56,258 bases of DNA. It comes from Isosphaera sp. (lineage in GTDB: Bacteria > Planctomycetota > Phycisphaerae > Phycisphaerales > UBA1924). Shown here one piece after another: positions 1 to 7,599 of this stretch. Position numbers and translations under genes: made by a program. Position 1 is the first letter of the stretch. Each line of letters starts with the position of its first letter. The stretch spans positions 1 to 56,258 of the forward strand of contig PNJV01000011.1 in NCBI GenBank assembly GCA_013822085.1. Direction: 5' to 3'. Under the pieces are notes generated by a model. The model was not told the origin of the DNA. It saw nothing but the letters and a program-made list of their open reading frames with translations, and ran no database searches.

Positions 1-5
1 CGGCG

Positions 6-1997
6 GTGCCCCCCCCGGGGCCCCCCGGGACGCCGGCGCCCATCGGCGTGCTCCCGCCGCTGCTGGCCAACCAGATCGCCGCCGGCGAGGTGGTCGAGCG
101 CCCCGCCAGCGTCGTCAAGGAGCTGGTCGAGAACGCCCTGGACGCCGGGTGCGCCCGGGTGACGGTCGAGCTGGCCCAGGGGGGCATCGAGCTGGTGCGC
201 GTCAGCGACGACGGCTCGGGCATCCCCGAGAACGAGCTGGCCCTGGCCCTGGCCCCGCACGCCACCAGCAAGGTGCGCACCGCCGAGGACCTGGAGCGCA
301 TCGCCACGCTGGGCTTCCGCGGCGAGGCCCTGGCGTCGATCCTCTCGGTCTCGCGCCTGAGCCTGCGCTCGCGCCGCGCCGGGCCGGGCCACGAGCCGGG
401 GGCCGTCGTCGAGGGCGAGGGGGACCGGCTGGGCCCGCCCAGGCCGGCGCCGGGGCCGGTGGGCACCACCGTCACGGTGCGCAACCTGTTCTTCAACACC
501 CCCGCGCGGCGGAAGTTCCTGCGCACCGCCGCCACCGAGCAGGCCCGCTGCGTCGAGGCCCTGCGGTCCATCGCCATGGCCCGCCCGGGGGTCGGCTTCC
601 GCCTGACCTGCGACGGCCGGGCCCTGCTGGACCTGCCGCCGGACCAGAGCCCGCGCGCCCGCGTGCTGGGCCTGCTCGGGCCCGAGCTTGAGCCCCACCT
701 GCTCGAGGCCCACGCCGACGCCCTGGACGCGCACCCGGGCGCGATGGGGGGTGGGGGTGCGGGGGGTGCGGGGAGGCCGGTGACGCTCTGGGCCCTGGTG
801 GGCACGCCGCAGATCGCGCGGGCCACCGCTGCGGCGCAGCACATCTACGTCAACGGCCGGCCCGTGCGCGACCGCGCCGTCGGGCACGCCCTGCGCGAGG
901 CCTACCGGGGGGTGCTCGACCACACCCGGCACCCCACCGCGGTGCTGATGCTCGAGCTGGACCCCGCTGCGGTGGACGTCAACGTGCACCCGGCCAAGAG
1001 CGAGGTGCGCTTCCGCGACGCCTCGGCGGTGCACCAGGCGGTGCTCGGGGCCGTGCGCACCGCCCTGCGCCGCGCCGACCTGACGCCCGCCCTCTCCCCA
1101 GCCCCCTGGGCCCAGGGGCATGGCGGGGACGGGGGGGCCGGGGGCGGCGGCGTGCTGCCGACGGTCCCGCCGCCGGGGTGGCGCCCGCGCGACGCCGACC
1201 GCCCCGACGCGGCGCTCTTTGCCGACCGCATGCGGGCCCTGGGCCCGGCCCTGGCCGCTCTGGGGGGGGCTGGGGCCCACGCGGCGGGCTCGCCGGCGAT
1301 CGCCCCGGACGCGGCGCTGCGCGACGGCTCGTCGGCCGGCGCGCTGGCGCCCCAAGCCGCCGACCAAGCCGGCCCGCTGGGGTGGCCCTGGCCCGTGGCG
1401 CAGCTGGGCAGGTCCTACCTGGTCACGCAGGACGAGCACGGCGTGATCCTGATCGATCAGCACGCGCTGCACGAGCGGGTCATGTTCCAGGCGCTCCTGG
1501 GGCGCGTCGTGGGCGACGGCGGGCCCGGCCTGGAGCGCCAGCGCTTGCTGGTGCCGGCGGTGGTGCCGCTGGGACCGGCCCGGGTGGCGCTGCTGAGCGA
1601 CCCGGGCTTTGCGAGCCTGTGCGACCGCGTCGGGATCGAGCTGAGCCAGGCCGGCCCGGGCGCCGCCGCGGTGCAGGCCTTCCCCACGCTGCTGCTCGAA
1701 CGCCGCGTCGAGCCGGCGCCCTTCGTGGCCGACCTGATCGACCGCGCCGAGGCGGGGCAGCTCGGCGGGCCCAGCGCCGGCCCGGACCGCTGGCAGAGCG
1801 AGGCGGTGCTCCACAGCGTCCTGGACATGATGGCCTGCAAGGCCGCTGTCAAGGCGGGCGAGGCCCTGCCCGACCACCAACTGCGGGCCCTGGCGGCCCA
1901 GCGCCTCCTTGTGGAGCGCGGCTCCAACTGCCCGCACGGCAGGCCCACGAGCCTGCGCATCGGCTTTGACGAGCTTGCCCGGCGGTTCGGGCGCTGA
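6..1997 (+). CDS. mutL: DNA mismatch repair protein MutL
   Basis: MutL is the GHKL-ATPase matchmaker of DNA mismatch repair, linking mismatch-bound MutS to strand incision. The N-terminal ATPase motifs are all present: KELVENALDAG (about residues 38-48), DDGSGIP, and HATSK followed by GFRGEAL. The C-terminal dimerisation and endonuclease domain contains DQHALHER, ACKAAVKAG and CPHGRP. A low-complexity Gly/Ala/Pro linker (about 370-450) joins the two halves. The endonuclease motif DQHAxxExxxxE ends in Gln instead of Glu (DQHALHERVMFQ) and ACR reads ACK, so nicking activity is uncertain. The reading frame is open to the window edge. GTG at 6 is the first visible start, the next is GTG at 48, and the true start could lie outside. 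The length of 663 aa is normal for the family. Confidence 0.95.
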   Translation: MPPPGPPGTPAPIGVLPPLLANQIAAGEVVERPASVVKELVENALDAGCARVTVELAQGGIELVRVSDDGSGIPENELALALAPHATSKVRTAEDLERIATLGFRGEALASILSVSRLSLRSRRAGPGHEPGAVVEGEGDRLGPPRPAPGPVGTTVTVRNLFFNTPARRKFLRTAATEQARCVEALRSIAMARPGVGFRLTCDGRALLDLPPDQSPRARVLGLLGPELEPHLLEAHADALDAHPGAMGGGGAGGAGRPVTLWALVGTPQIARATAAAQHIYVNGRPVRDRAVGHALREAYRGVLDHTRHPTAVLMLELDPAAVDVNVHPAKSEVRFRDASAVHQAVLGAVRTALRRADLTPALSPAPWAQGHGGDGGAGGGGVLPTVPPPGWRPRDADRPDAALFADRMRALGPALAALGGAGAHAAGSPAIAPDAALRDGSSAGALAPQAADQAGPLGWPWPVAQLGRSYLVTQDEHGVILIDQHALHERVMFQALLGRVVGDGGPGLERQRLLVPAVVPLGPARVALLSDPGFASLCDRVGIELSQAGPGAAAVQAFPTLLLERRVEPAPFVADLIDRAEAGQLGGPSAGPDRWQSEAVLHSVLDMMACKAAVKAGEALPDHQLRALAAQRLLVERGSNCPHGRPTSLRIGFDELARRFGR

Positions 1998-2099
1998 GCC
2001 CGCGCGCGACGCGGCTGCGCGGGGTGTGGGCGCGGCTCGGGCGCGATAGAACGCGGGCGCGGGGGGTGGCAGGTGGGGCGCGGGGGGAGGGGGTGTGGG

Positions 2100-2564
2100 T
2101 CAGGCGGGCTGATCGAGGCGCCGCCCGGGTCCCGCAGCCGGCTCGCCCGAGTCCGCGGGCGGGGCCACCAAATAGAAGCGCTCGATGCGGGCCTCGAAGT
2201 GCTCGTCGGAGCCGAGCCGGCTCAAGCGGTAGTGCCCTTCCATGGTCCCCCAGGGCGTCGAGAGCGGGCAGAACGACTCGTACTCGAAGCGCTCGCCGGG
2301 GCCGATCACCGGCTGCTGCCCGATGACGCCGGCACCCTCGACCACGTCGGTCCGGCCGTGGGCGTCGACGATCAGCCAGCGGCGGCTGAGCAGCTGCACG
2401 CCGCTGCGCGTGCCGTTGGAGACGCGGATGCGGTAGCCGAAGATGTATCGGCGGGCCGTGGGGTCGGACTTGTCGGGGATGAAGGCGGGCTCGACGTGCA
2501 CGTCGATGCCACGGGTGCACGCCGAGGAGCCTCGGCAGGCGTGCACGGGAGCGGTGTCGAGCAT
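2100..2564 (-). CDS. apaG: ApaG-domain protein
   Basis: A 154-aa protein whose core matches the ApaG family: a small immunoglobulin-like beta-sandwich found in bacteria and in some F-box proteins, linked to Co2+/Mg2+ resistance and polyphosphate or dinucleotide metabolism. Family features seen are FIPDKSD, FGYRIRVSN, the run VQLLSRRWLIVDAHG, VVGEGVIGxQP-like VVEGAGVIGQQPVI, PGERFEYES and GTMEGHYRL. The start was chosen because GGAGGA lies just upstream of ATG at 2564 on the reverse strand, and because codon use degenerates before it. The first 20 residues (including CRGSSAC) are not part of the usual domain. It is transcribed alone, convergent with mutL and divergent from the methyltransferase gene. 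The exact biochemical function of the family is not settled. Confidence 0.9.
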   Translation of the reverse strand: MLDTAPVHACRGSSACTRGIDVHVEPAFIPDKSDPTARRYIFGYRIRVSNGTRSGVQLLSRRWLIVDAHGRTDVVEGAGVIGQQPVIGPGERFEYESFCPLSTPWGTMEGHYRLSRLGSDEHFEARIERFYLVAPPADSGEPAAGPGRRLDQPA

Positions 2565-2948
2565 GCGGGCGTCCTCCGGGGTTGTGCGCAGCAGCGCTGT
2601 GAACGGTAGCCCACACACTCTTGTGGAACACCCCGGGCGGGCCGCGTGGGCGTGGTCCTCGGGGCGGGCGGGCGCGCAGCTGTGGATCTGCTTGGGTCGG
2701 TACGGGTCGCAGGGGCGCGCGGTTCGGGCGCGGGTGGGTGCGTGCTCGGGGGCCCAGCGCAGGGGCAGTCGGGGCTGATGCGGTGACCGGGCGGGGCGCA
2801 GTCGGCTACGCTGGCGAGGGAAAGTTTGCGTGCACTTACAAACATCGGGGTGCGTTCGGGCGTTCAAGATGGAACAGCCCGCCGCACGGGGCGTGCGGGC
2901 CCGCCGCCCGCGGGCGCACGCACGGGCCGATCGGCACACGGAGCCACG
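2565..2948. other. Intergenic region between divergent apaG and methyltransferase genes
   Basis: 384 bases with no credible gene. It should hold the promoters of both flanking genes. On the plus strand TACGCT at 2811-2816 resembles the -10 element seen elsewhere in this window and would give a leader of about 130 bases. The stretch around 2884-2905 can fold into a GC-rich hairpin (GCACG/CGTGC core). I see no recognisable RNA family. Confidence 0.4.
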
Positions 2949-3587
2949 ATGACGACGCTCTTGCGACCCACCGAGCCCCCGCCCGCCACGGCCCCCACCA
3001 GCACGCGGCGTCTGAGCAGCGGGCTGGTCTTTTTGAGGCAGTTCTTCCGCCAGCCCGCGGTGCTGGGCTCGCCGTTCCCCAGCAACCCGCGCGTGAGCCG
3101 GGCGCTGATCGACCAGCTGGACCTGGAGGGCGCATCGGCGGTGGCCGAGCTCGGGCCGGGCTCGGGGGTGGTCACCAGGCTGATCCGGCGTCGGCTGGCC
3201 CCCGGGGCGGCGTTCTTTGCGGTCGAGCGCAACGAGCGACTGGCGCGGACACTCCAGCGGGAGATGCCCGGGGTGCCGATCCTGCACGACGACGCGGGGA
3301 ACGTGGGCGCGATCATGCGGGCGCGGGGGATCGCGGCCTTGGACTGCGTGGTCTCGTCGCTGCCGTGGCTGCTGTTCGGGCCGGAGCTCCAGGGCCGGCT
3401 GCTGCGCGAGGCGGCGGGGGCGTTGCGGCCGGGCGGGGGCTTCTCGATGGTGACCTACCGCAACCCGGCGATGGCCTCGGTGCGGGCCTTCCGCGGGCGG
3501 ATGGAGGGGGTCTTTGGGCGGGTGTGGCTCGAGCGGGTGGTGTGGTCGGCGTTCCCGCCGGCGAGCATCTATTACGCCACGCGCTGA
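2949..3587 (+). CDS. Class I SAM-dependent methyltransferase (PmtA/KsgA-like)
   Basis: A 212-aa protein with a Rossmann methyltransferase core. SAM-binding motif I is AELGPGSGVVT (about residues 67-77), followed by FFAVERNERLA (motif II, acidic residue binding the ribose) and a motif IV region DCVVSSLPWLL. The N-terminus resembles phospholipid N-methyltransferases of the PmtA type and KsgA-like dimethylases: FLRQFFRQPAVLGSPFPSN matches the FL..w...P...G...PSS pattern of PmtA. The likely substrate is therefore a phospholipid headgroup or another small acceptor, but this is not certain. The start ATG at 2949 follows a weak GGAG. The gene lies between apaG (divergent) and sthA (same direction, 239-base gap), so it may be its own transcription unit. 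Confidence 0.75.
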   Translation: MTTLLRPTEPPPATAPTSTRRLSSGLVFLRQFFRQPAVLGSPFPSNPRVSRALIDQLDLEGASAVAELGPGSGVVTRLIRRRLAPGAAFFAVERNERLARTLQREMPGVPILHDDAGNVGAIMRARGIAALDCVVSSLPWLLFGPELQGRLLREAAGALRPGGGFSMVTYRNPAMASVRAFRGRMEGVFGRVWLERVVWSAFPPASIYYATR

Positions 3588-3811
3588 GCGCGACTCGGCC
3601 CAGCGAGCGAGCCACGCAGCGCAGCGAGCACGCCAAGGCGGCGGCGCGGCGGGCGCATCACGCGTTGACCCTGGCCACGCGACATGCTTAGCGCCCGTGA
3701 GGCTGTCTGGTGAGCGCATCGCGCCAACGGGCGAGGGCGCCCGGTCGGCGGCGCAGCGGCGGGCGAGCGAGGGCGGCTGGGGTCAGCAGCGCACGGCGGC
3801 GGGTGGCGGTG

Positions 3812-3817
3812 TACGCT
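3812..3817 (+). promoter_or_regulatory. Candidate -10 element (TACGCT), very short leader
   Basis: TACGCT ends nine bases before the sthA start codon. No Shine-Dalgarno sequence lies between them, so the mRNA would start a few bases before the ATG. This is a looser member of the leaderless set described in the findings. Confidence 0.4.
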
Positions 3818-3826
3818 GGTCTCCGC

Positions 3827-5242
3827 ATGCGACACTGCGATCTGTGCATCATCGGGTCCGGGCCTGGCGGGCAGAAGGCGGCGATCCAGGCCGCCAAGCT
3901 GGGCAAGGACGTCGTCGTCATCGAGCGCATGGAGGTGGTCGGGGGCGTGGCCATCAACACGGGCACGATCCCCTCCAAGGCCCTGCGCGAGGCGGTGCTG
4001 GCCGTGACGGGCGCCCAGAACATCGTGGCTATGGCCGGCGACGCGCTCCTGCCCGAGCACAACCGCCTGGCGCGCCTGACCGAGGCGTGCAACCGCGTGA
4101 TCCGCGGCGAGGTGGAGCTGGTGCGTCACCAGCTGGTCTCCAACGGCGTGGAGATCCTCCACGGCCACGGCTCGTTCATCAACCCGACGACGGTGGTGTG
4201 CGACGGCCCGCGCGGGACCGAGCAGATCTCGGCCGAGCGGGTGCTCATCGCCACGGGCACCACGCCGGCCAGGCCGCGCGAGTTCGTCTTCGACGAGAAG
4301 ACGATCCTGACCTCCGACGAGATCCTGCGGCTGCGTCGGCTGCCGCGGACGATGATCGTCGTCGGGGGCGGCGTGATCGGGACCGAGTACGCCTCGATGA
4401 TGGCGGCTTTGGGGGTCCGGGTGACGATCGTCGAGGGCCGGCCCAGGCTGCTGGACTTCATCGACGCCGAGATCGGCGAGGCCCTCCAGTACCACCTGCG
4501 CCAGGCCGGGTGCACGCTGCGGCTGAGCGAGAAGGTCGTGTCGATCCGCGCCGTCGAGCCCCCGCCGGGGGCCCGCTCGGTCGAGGGCATGCTCGCTGAG
4601 GCGACGCTCGAGAGCGGCAAGACGCTGGTGGCCGACGCGCTGCTCTACTGCATCGGGCGGACCGGGGCCACCAGCGCCCTGAACCTGGCCGCGGCGGGGC
4701 TCTCGGTCGACGGGCGCGGCCGCGTGGCCGTCAACGAGCACTTCCAGACCTCCCAGCCGCACATCTACGCGGTGGGGGACGTCATCGGCTTCCCGGCCCT
4801 GGCGTCCACGTCCATGGAGCAGGGCCGCCTGGCGGCGCTGCACATGTTCGACAAGCCCGGGAGCAACATCCCCGACCTGATCCCCTACGGGATCTACTCG
4901 ATCCCCGAGATATCCATGGTCGGGTGGACCGAGGAGCGTCTGACCAAGGAGGGCGTGCCCTACGAGTCGGGCATCGCCCAGTACAAAGAGATCGCGCGCG
5001 GGCAGCTGCTCAACGACGAGGTCGGCATGCTCAAGCTGCTGATCCACCAGGAGACCCGCGCGCTCCTGGGCGTGCACGCCATCGGCACCGGGGCCACCGA
5101 GCTGATCCACATCGGCCAGGCGGTCATGGCCTTCGGCGGCACCGTCGACTACCTGGTCAACACGGTCTTCAATTACCCGACCCTGGCCGAGTGCTACAAG
5201 GTCGCCGCGTACAACGGCCTCAACAAGCTCCGGCACACCTGA
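3827..5242 (+). CDS. sthA: Soluble pyridine nucleotide transhydrogenase, SthA type
   Basis: A 471-aa flavoprotein of the pyridine nucleotide-disulfide oxidoreductase family that interconverts NADH and NADPH in the cytoplasm. FAD site: GSGPGG (residues 10-15). NAD(P) site: VVGGGVIGTEYA. Second FAD contact: YAVGDVIGFP. The C-terminal dimerisation domain contains GTGATELIHIG and FNYPTLAECYKVAAYN. Dihydrolipoamide dehydrogenase would have a redox-active CxxxxC here. This protein has A42 and T47 (GGVAINTGTIPSKALRE), the signature of Si-specific transhydrogenase and related non-disulfide members. The start ATG was chosen because the preceding frame has non-coding composition and because of the promoter-like TACGCT just upstream. 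There is no pyruvate or 2-oxoglutarate dehydrogenase gene nearby, which also argues against Lpd. Confidence 0.9.
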   Translation: MRHCDLCIIGSGPGGQKAAIQAAKLGKDVVVIERMEVVGGVAINTGTIPSKALREAVLAVTGAQNIVAMAGDALLPEHNRLARLTEACNRVIRGEVELVRHQLVSNGVEILHGHGSFINPTTVVCDGPRGTEQISAERVLIATGTTPARPREFVFDEKTILTSDEILRLRRLPRTMIVVGGGVIGTEYASMMAALGVRVTIVEGRPRLLDFIDAEIGEALQYHLRQAGCTLRLSEKVVSIRAVEPPPGARSVEGMLAEATLESGKTLVADALLYCIGRTGATSALNLAAAGLSVDGRGRVAVNEHFQTSQPHIYAVGDVIGFPALASTSMEQGRLAALHMFDKPGSNIPDLIPYGIYSIPEISMVGWTEERLTKEGVPYESGIAQYKEIARGQLLNDEVGMLKLLIHQETRALLGVHAIGTGATELIHIGQAVMAFGGTVDYLVNTVFNYPTLAECYKVAAYNGLNKLRHT

Positions 5243-5291
5243 GCGACCCCCGCCGGCGGCCGCGCCCCGGGCCCACGAGCGACCCCCCTCG

Positions 5292-5741
5292 ATGCTGACC
5301 GACACCGCCACCGTGCTGATCGTCGCCGGGGTTGCCGCGTCGCTGACGCTCTCGGCCGGCGCGCTGGTGATCATGGCCCTGGTGGCGCGGGCGACGCTGC
5401 GCGCCCGGCGCGCCGCCCGCGCCGCTGCGCCCGGGCCGGCCGCGGCCCCACCGCACGGCCAGCGCCCGGGCCTGGCGGTCCCGCTGTCGCCGGCCGATCG
5501 CGCCCGGCTGGTGCAGCAGCAGGAGCTGATCAACGACATGGGCGCCGCCAAGCTCCGGGCCGAGACCGAGCTGCTCGAGATCCAGTCGGGCATCGCCCGG
5601 CGTGAGCTGAGCCAGCGCGAGTCGGCCCCGGAGTTCCAGAAGCTGGCCCTGGAGAAGCTCCGGCTGGAGACCGACCTGCTGCGCCTCCAGGCCCAGCGCC
5701 TCCGCCGGCTCAGCGACGACGAACGCCCCTTCCCCGAGTAG
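5292..5741 (+). CDS. Hypothetical membrane-anchored coiled-coil protein
   Basis: 149 aa, not recognised. One hydrophobic segment spans residues 7-32 (VLIVAGVAASLTLSAGALVI and on). It is followed by an Arg/Ala-rich basic stretch, then a charged C-terminal half (about 70-145) rich in Leu, Glu, Gln and Arg with heptad-like spacing (for example LRAETELLEIQSG and LALEKLRLETDLLRLQAQRL), consistent with a cytoplasmic coiled coil. It lies 49 bases after sthA and only 6 bases before holB, so it is probably co-transcribed with holB. Codon usage matches the neighbours. I assign no function. Confidence 0.7.
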   Translation: MLTDTATVLIVAGVAASLTLSAGALVIMALVARATLRARRAARAAAPGPAAAPPHGQRPGLAVPLSPADRARLVQQQELINDMGAAKLRAETELLEIQSGIARRELSQRESAPEFQKLALEKLRLETDLLRLQAQRLRRLSDDERPFPE

Positions 5742-5747
5742 CCCGCC

Positions 5748-7013
5748 ATGGCCAAGCGCGCCACGACACCCAAGGCAGGCTCCGCGGCGCCGTCGCACGC
5801 GCCCGCGAGCGACGGACGCGCCCCGGCCCAGGGCCCGCGCGCGTCGGCGGTGGGGGGTGCGGGGGGTGCGGGGGGCGTGGGCGTGGTGGGCGAGCTGCCC
5901 ACGCTGGGCCTTGACGAGCTGATCGGCCAGGACGCGGCTGTGGGGCACCTCCGCCGCGCGATGGGGTCGGGCCGGGCGCACCACGCGTGGGTGTTCTACG
6001 GCCCGGCGGGCGTGGGCAAGCGCACGGCGGCGCTGGCCTTTGCCCGGGAGCTGCTCGATGCGCGCAGCCCCGGCGGGGCGCCCGCCGGCGGCCCCCAGGC
6101 CGAGCACGCCCGCGCCCTGCTGCGCGCCGGGTCGCACCCGGACCTGCGCCTGGTCGTCAAGGAGCTGGCCGCGGTCTGCCGAGACGACGCGACGCGGCGC
6201 AGCAAGCAGATCACGCTGGCCAAGGCGGTGATCGAGCAGTTCCTTCTCGAGCCGGCGGCGCTGCGCCGAGCCATCGACCCGCCCCCGGGCACCGCCACGC
6301 TGGCGGCCAAGGTCTTCGTGGTCGATCAGGCCGAGCTGATCGCCCCCGGCGTGCAGAACGCGCTGCTCAAGACCGTCGAGGAGCCCCCGCCGGGGACGGT
6401 GATCGTGCTGGTCACCTCCGAGCCGCACCGCCTGCTGGTGACGCTGCGCAGCCGGTGCCAGCTCCTGGCCTTCGGGGCGCTGAGCGACGAGCAGATGCGC
6501 GCCTGGTTCGATCGGCAGCTGCGCGCCGGCCCGCCCGACGCGGCCTGGGCCCGGGACGCCCAGTGGGCGCTGTCGGCGGCCGACGGCAGCCCGGGCGCTG
6601 CGCTGGTGGCGATGCGGCAGGGCCTGGCGCGGTGGCATCAGCAGCTGGGCCCGGGCATCGCCGCGGCCTTGGCCGACCGGGCACGCTCCGACCTGGCCCT
6701 GGCCGCCACCTGCGCGGCGCTGATCGACGAGCGCGCCAAGGAGGCCGTCGAGCAGAGCCCCCAGTCGAGCAAGGACGCGGCCAACCGCGCCTGGGCCAAG
6801 CGCATGCTGGCGCTCCTGGCCTGGTACGGCAGGGCCGCGCTGGCCGGGGGCGGCGCCGACCCGGCCCGTGCCGTGCACCTGATCGAGCTGTGCCGCCAGG
6901 CCGAGCTGCACATCGACGCGAGCGTCCAGGCGGCGGCGGCGCTGGACCGGCTCTTCTCGCAGTGGGCCACGGGGAGCGCCTCGGCGGAGCCGATGGGCCT
7001 GATCGTGGGCTAG
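5748..7013 (+). CDS. holB: DNA polymerase III delta' subunit
   Basis: A 421-aa AAA+ clamp-loader subunit, part of the complex that opens the beta sliding clamp and loads it on primed DNA. The N-terminus (1-50) is a Pro/Ala/Gly-rich extension. The core starts at LDELIGQDAAVGHLRRAM and has P-loop GPAGVGKR (85-92), a VFVVDQAELI Walker-B-like strand, QNALLKTVEEPP, and the clamp-loader SRC motif (LRSRCQLL). DnaX usually has four zinc-binding cysteines after the P-loop and an intact DE-box; neither is evident, so delta' is preferred over tau/gamma. The C-terminal half (about 240-410) is the helical collar region. The gene starts six bases after the preceding small gene without a good ribosome-binding site, suggesting translational coupling. 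Confidence 0.88.
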   Translation: MAKRATTPKAGSAAPSHAPASDGRAPAQGPRASAVGGAGGAGGVGVVGELPTLGLDELIGQDAAVGHLRRAMGSGRAHHAWVFYGPAGVGKRTAALAFARELLDARSPGGAPAGGPQAEHARALLRAGSHPDLRLVVKELAAVCRDDATRRSKQITLAKAVIEQFLLEPAALRRAIDPPPGTATLAAKVFVVDQAELIAPGVQNALLKTVEEPPPGTVIVLVTSEPHRLLVTLRSRCQLLAFGALSDEQMRAWFDRQLRAGPPDAAWARDAQWALSAADGSPGAALVAMRQGLARWHQQLGPGIAAALADRARSDLALAATCAALIDERAKEAVEQSPQSSKDAANRAWAKRMLALLAWYGRAALAGGGADPARAVHLIELCRQAELHIDASVQAAAALDRLFSQWATGSASAEPMGLIVG

Positions 7014-7053
7014 GGCGGGTGCCCCGCGTGGGCCCGTGGGGCTCGTGGCTGCC

Positions 7054-7524
7054 TCAGCCGGCCACCGAGAGCGCCCCGGCCTGCGGCGCGGGCGCGTCGG
7101 CCTGGTGGGCCGGGCCGCGGGCGCCGGCGGCCTGCCGCTCGGCGGCGAGCTTGTCCATGAGCAGCCTCCAGGTCTGGCGCTCGTACTCGAGGAGCTCGAT
7201 GACGGCGTCGGCCTTCTCGGTGCTGCGCTGGTGGCTGGCCTCCATCAGGTGGGTCATGAAGAAGGTGTAGAGCGCCACGATCTTGGAGTGCAGGTCGGCG
7301 TTGGGCTTGGGCTTGGCGGTGGTGATCAGCTCGGCGATGATGGCCCGGCAGCGGTCGAAGCCGGCGAAGCACGCCTGGTAGTCCTGACGGGCCAGGCCGT
7401 CGCGGCCCTGCCGGGCGTACTTGACGGCCCCGTCCAGGAGCATCAGCCGCAGCTCTTCCTTGGAGGCGGTCAGGACGCGCGTGGCCAGGTAGGGGTCGTT
7501 CTTCTTGGGAGTCGTCGGGGTCAT
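7054..7524 (-). CDS. fliS: Flagellar export chaperone FliS
   Basis: A small helical cytoplasmic chaperone that binds flagellin and prevents premature polymerisation before export. The hallmark N-terminus NDPYLATRVLTASKEEL, followed by RLMLLDGAVKYARQG, matches the FliS four-helix bundle. The C-terminus is an Ala/Pro-rich tail. The length is 156 aa from ATG at 7524. An in-frame ATG at 7557 would add 11 residues, but those codons have atypical third positions (GAT ACA ACT), so the inner start is preferred. The gene sits directly downstream of fliD in the same direction (75-base gap), the usual fliD-fliS order. No other flagellar genes are in the window. Confidence 0.92.
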   Translation of the reverse strand: MTPTTPKKNDPYLATRVLTASKEELRLMLLDGAVKYARQGRDGLARQDYQACFAGFDRCRAIIAELITTAKPKPNADLHSKIVALYTFFMTHLMEASHQRSTEKADAVIELLEYERQTWRLLMDKLAAERQAAGARGPAHQADAPAPQAGALSVAG

Positions 7525-7599
7525 GGCAGTTGTATCGGCGGGTTGCGCGGGGCTCATAACCCCCGCGGCGATGGTCGGTGGCGGGGGGCCGGTCGCCGG

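Noticed and set aside
2100-3719. A 539-aa reverse frame covering apaG and the methyltransferase region
   Set aside because: Only the last 154 codons (from 2564) encode ApaG; the upstream part is antisense to the methyltransferase gene.
3827-5242. Dihydrolipoamide dehydrogenase assignment
   Set aside because: The redox CxxxxC is replaced (A42, T47), and no 2-oxoacid dehydrogenase genes are adjacent.
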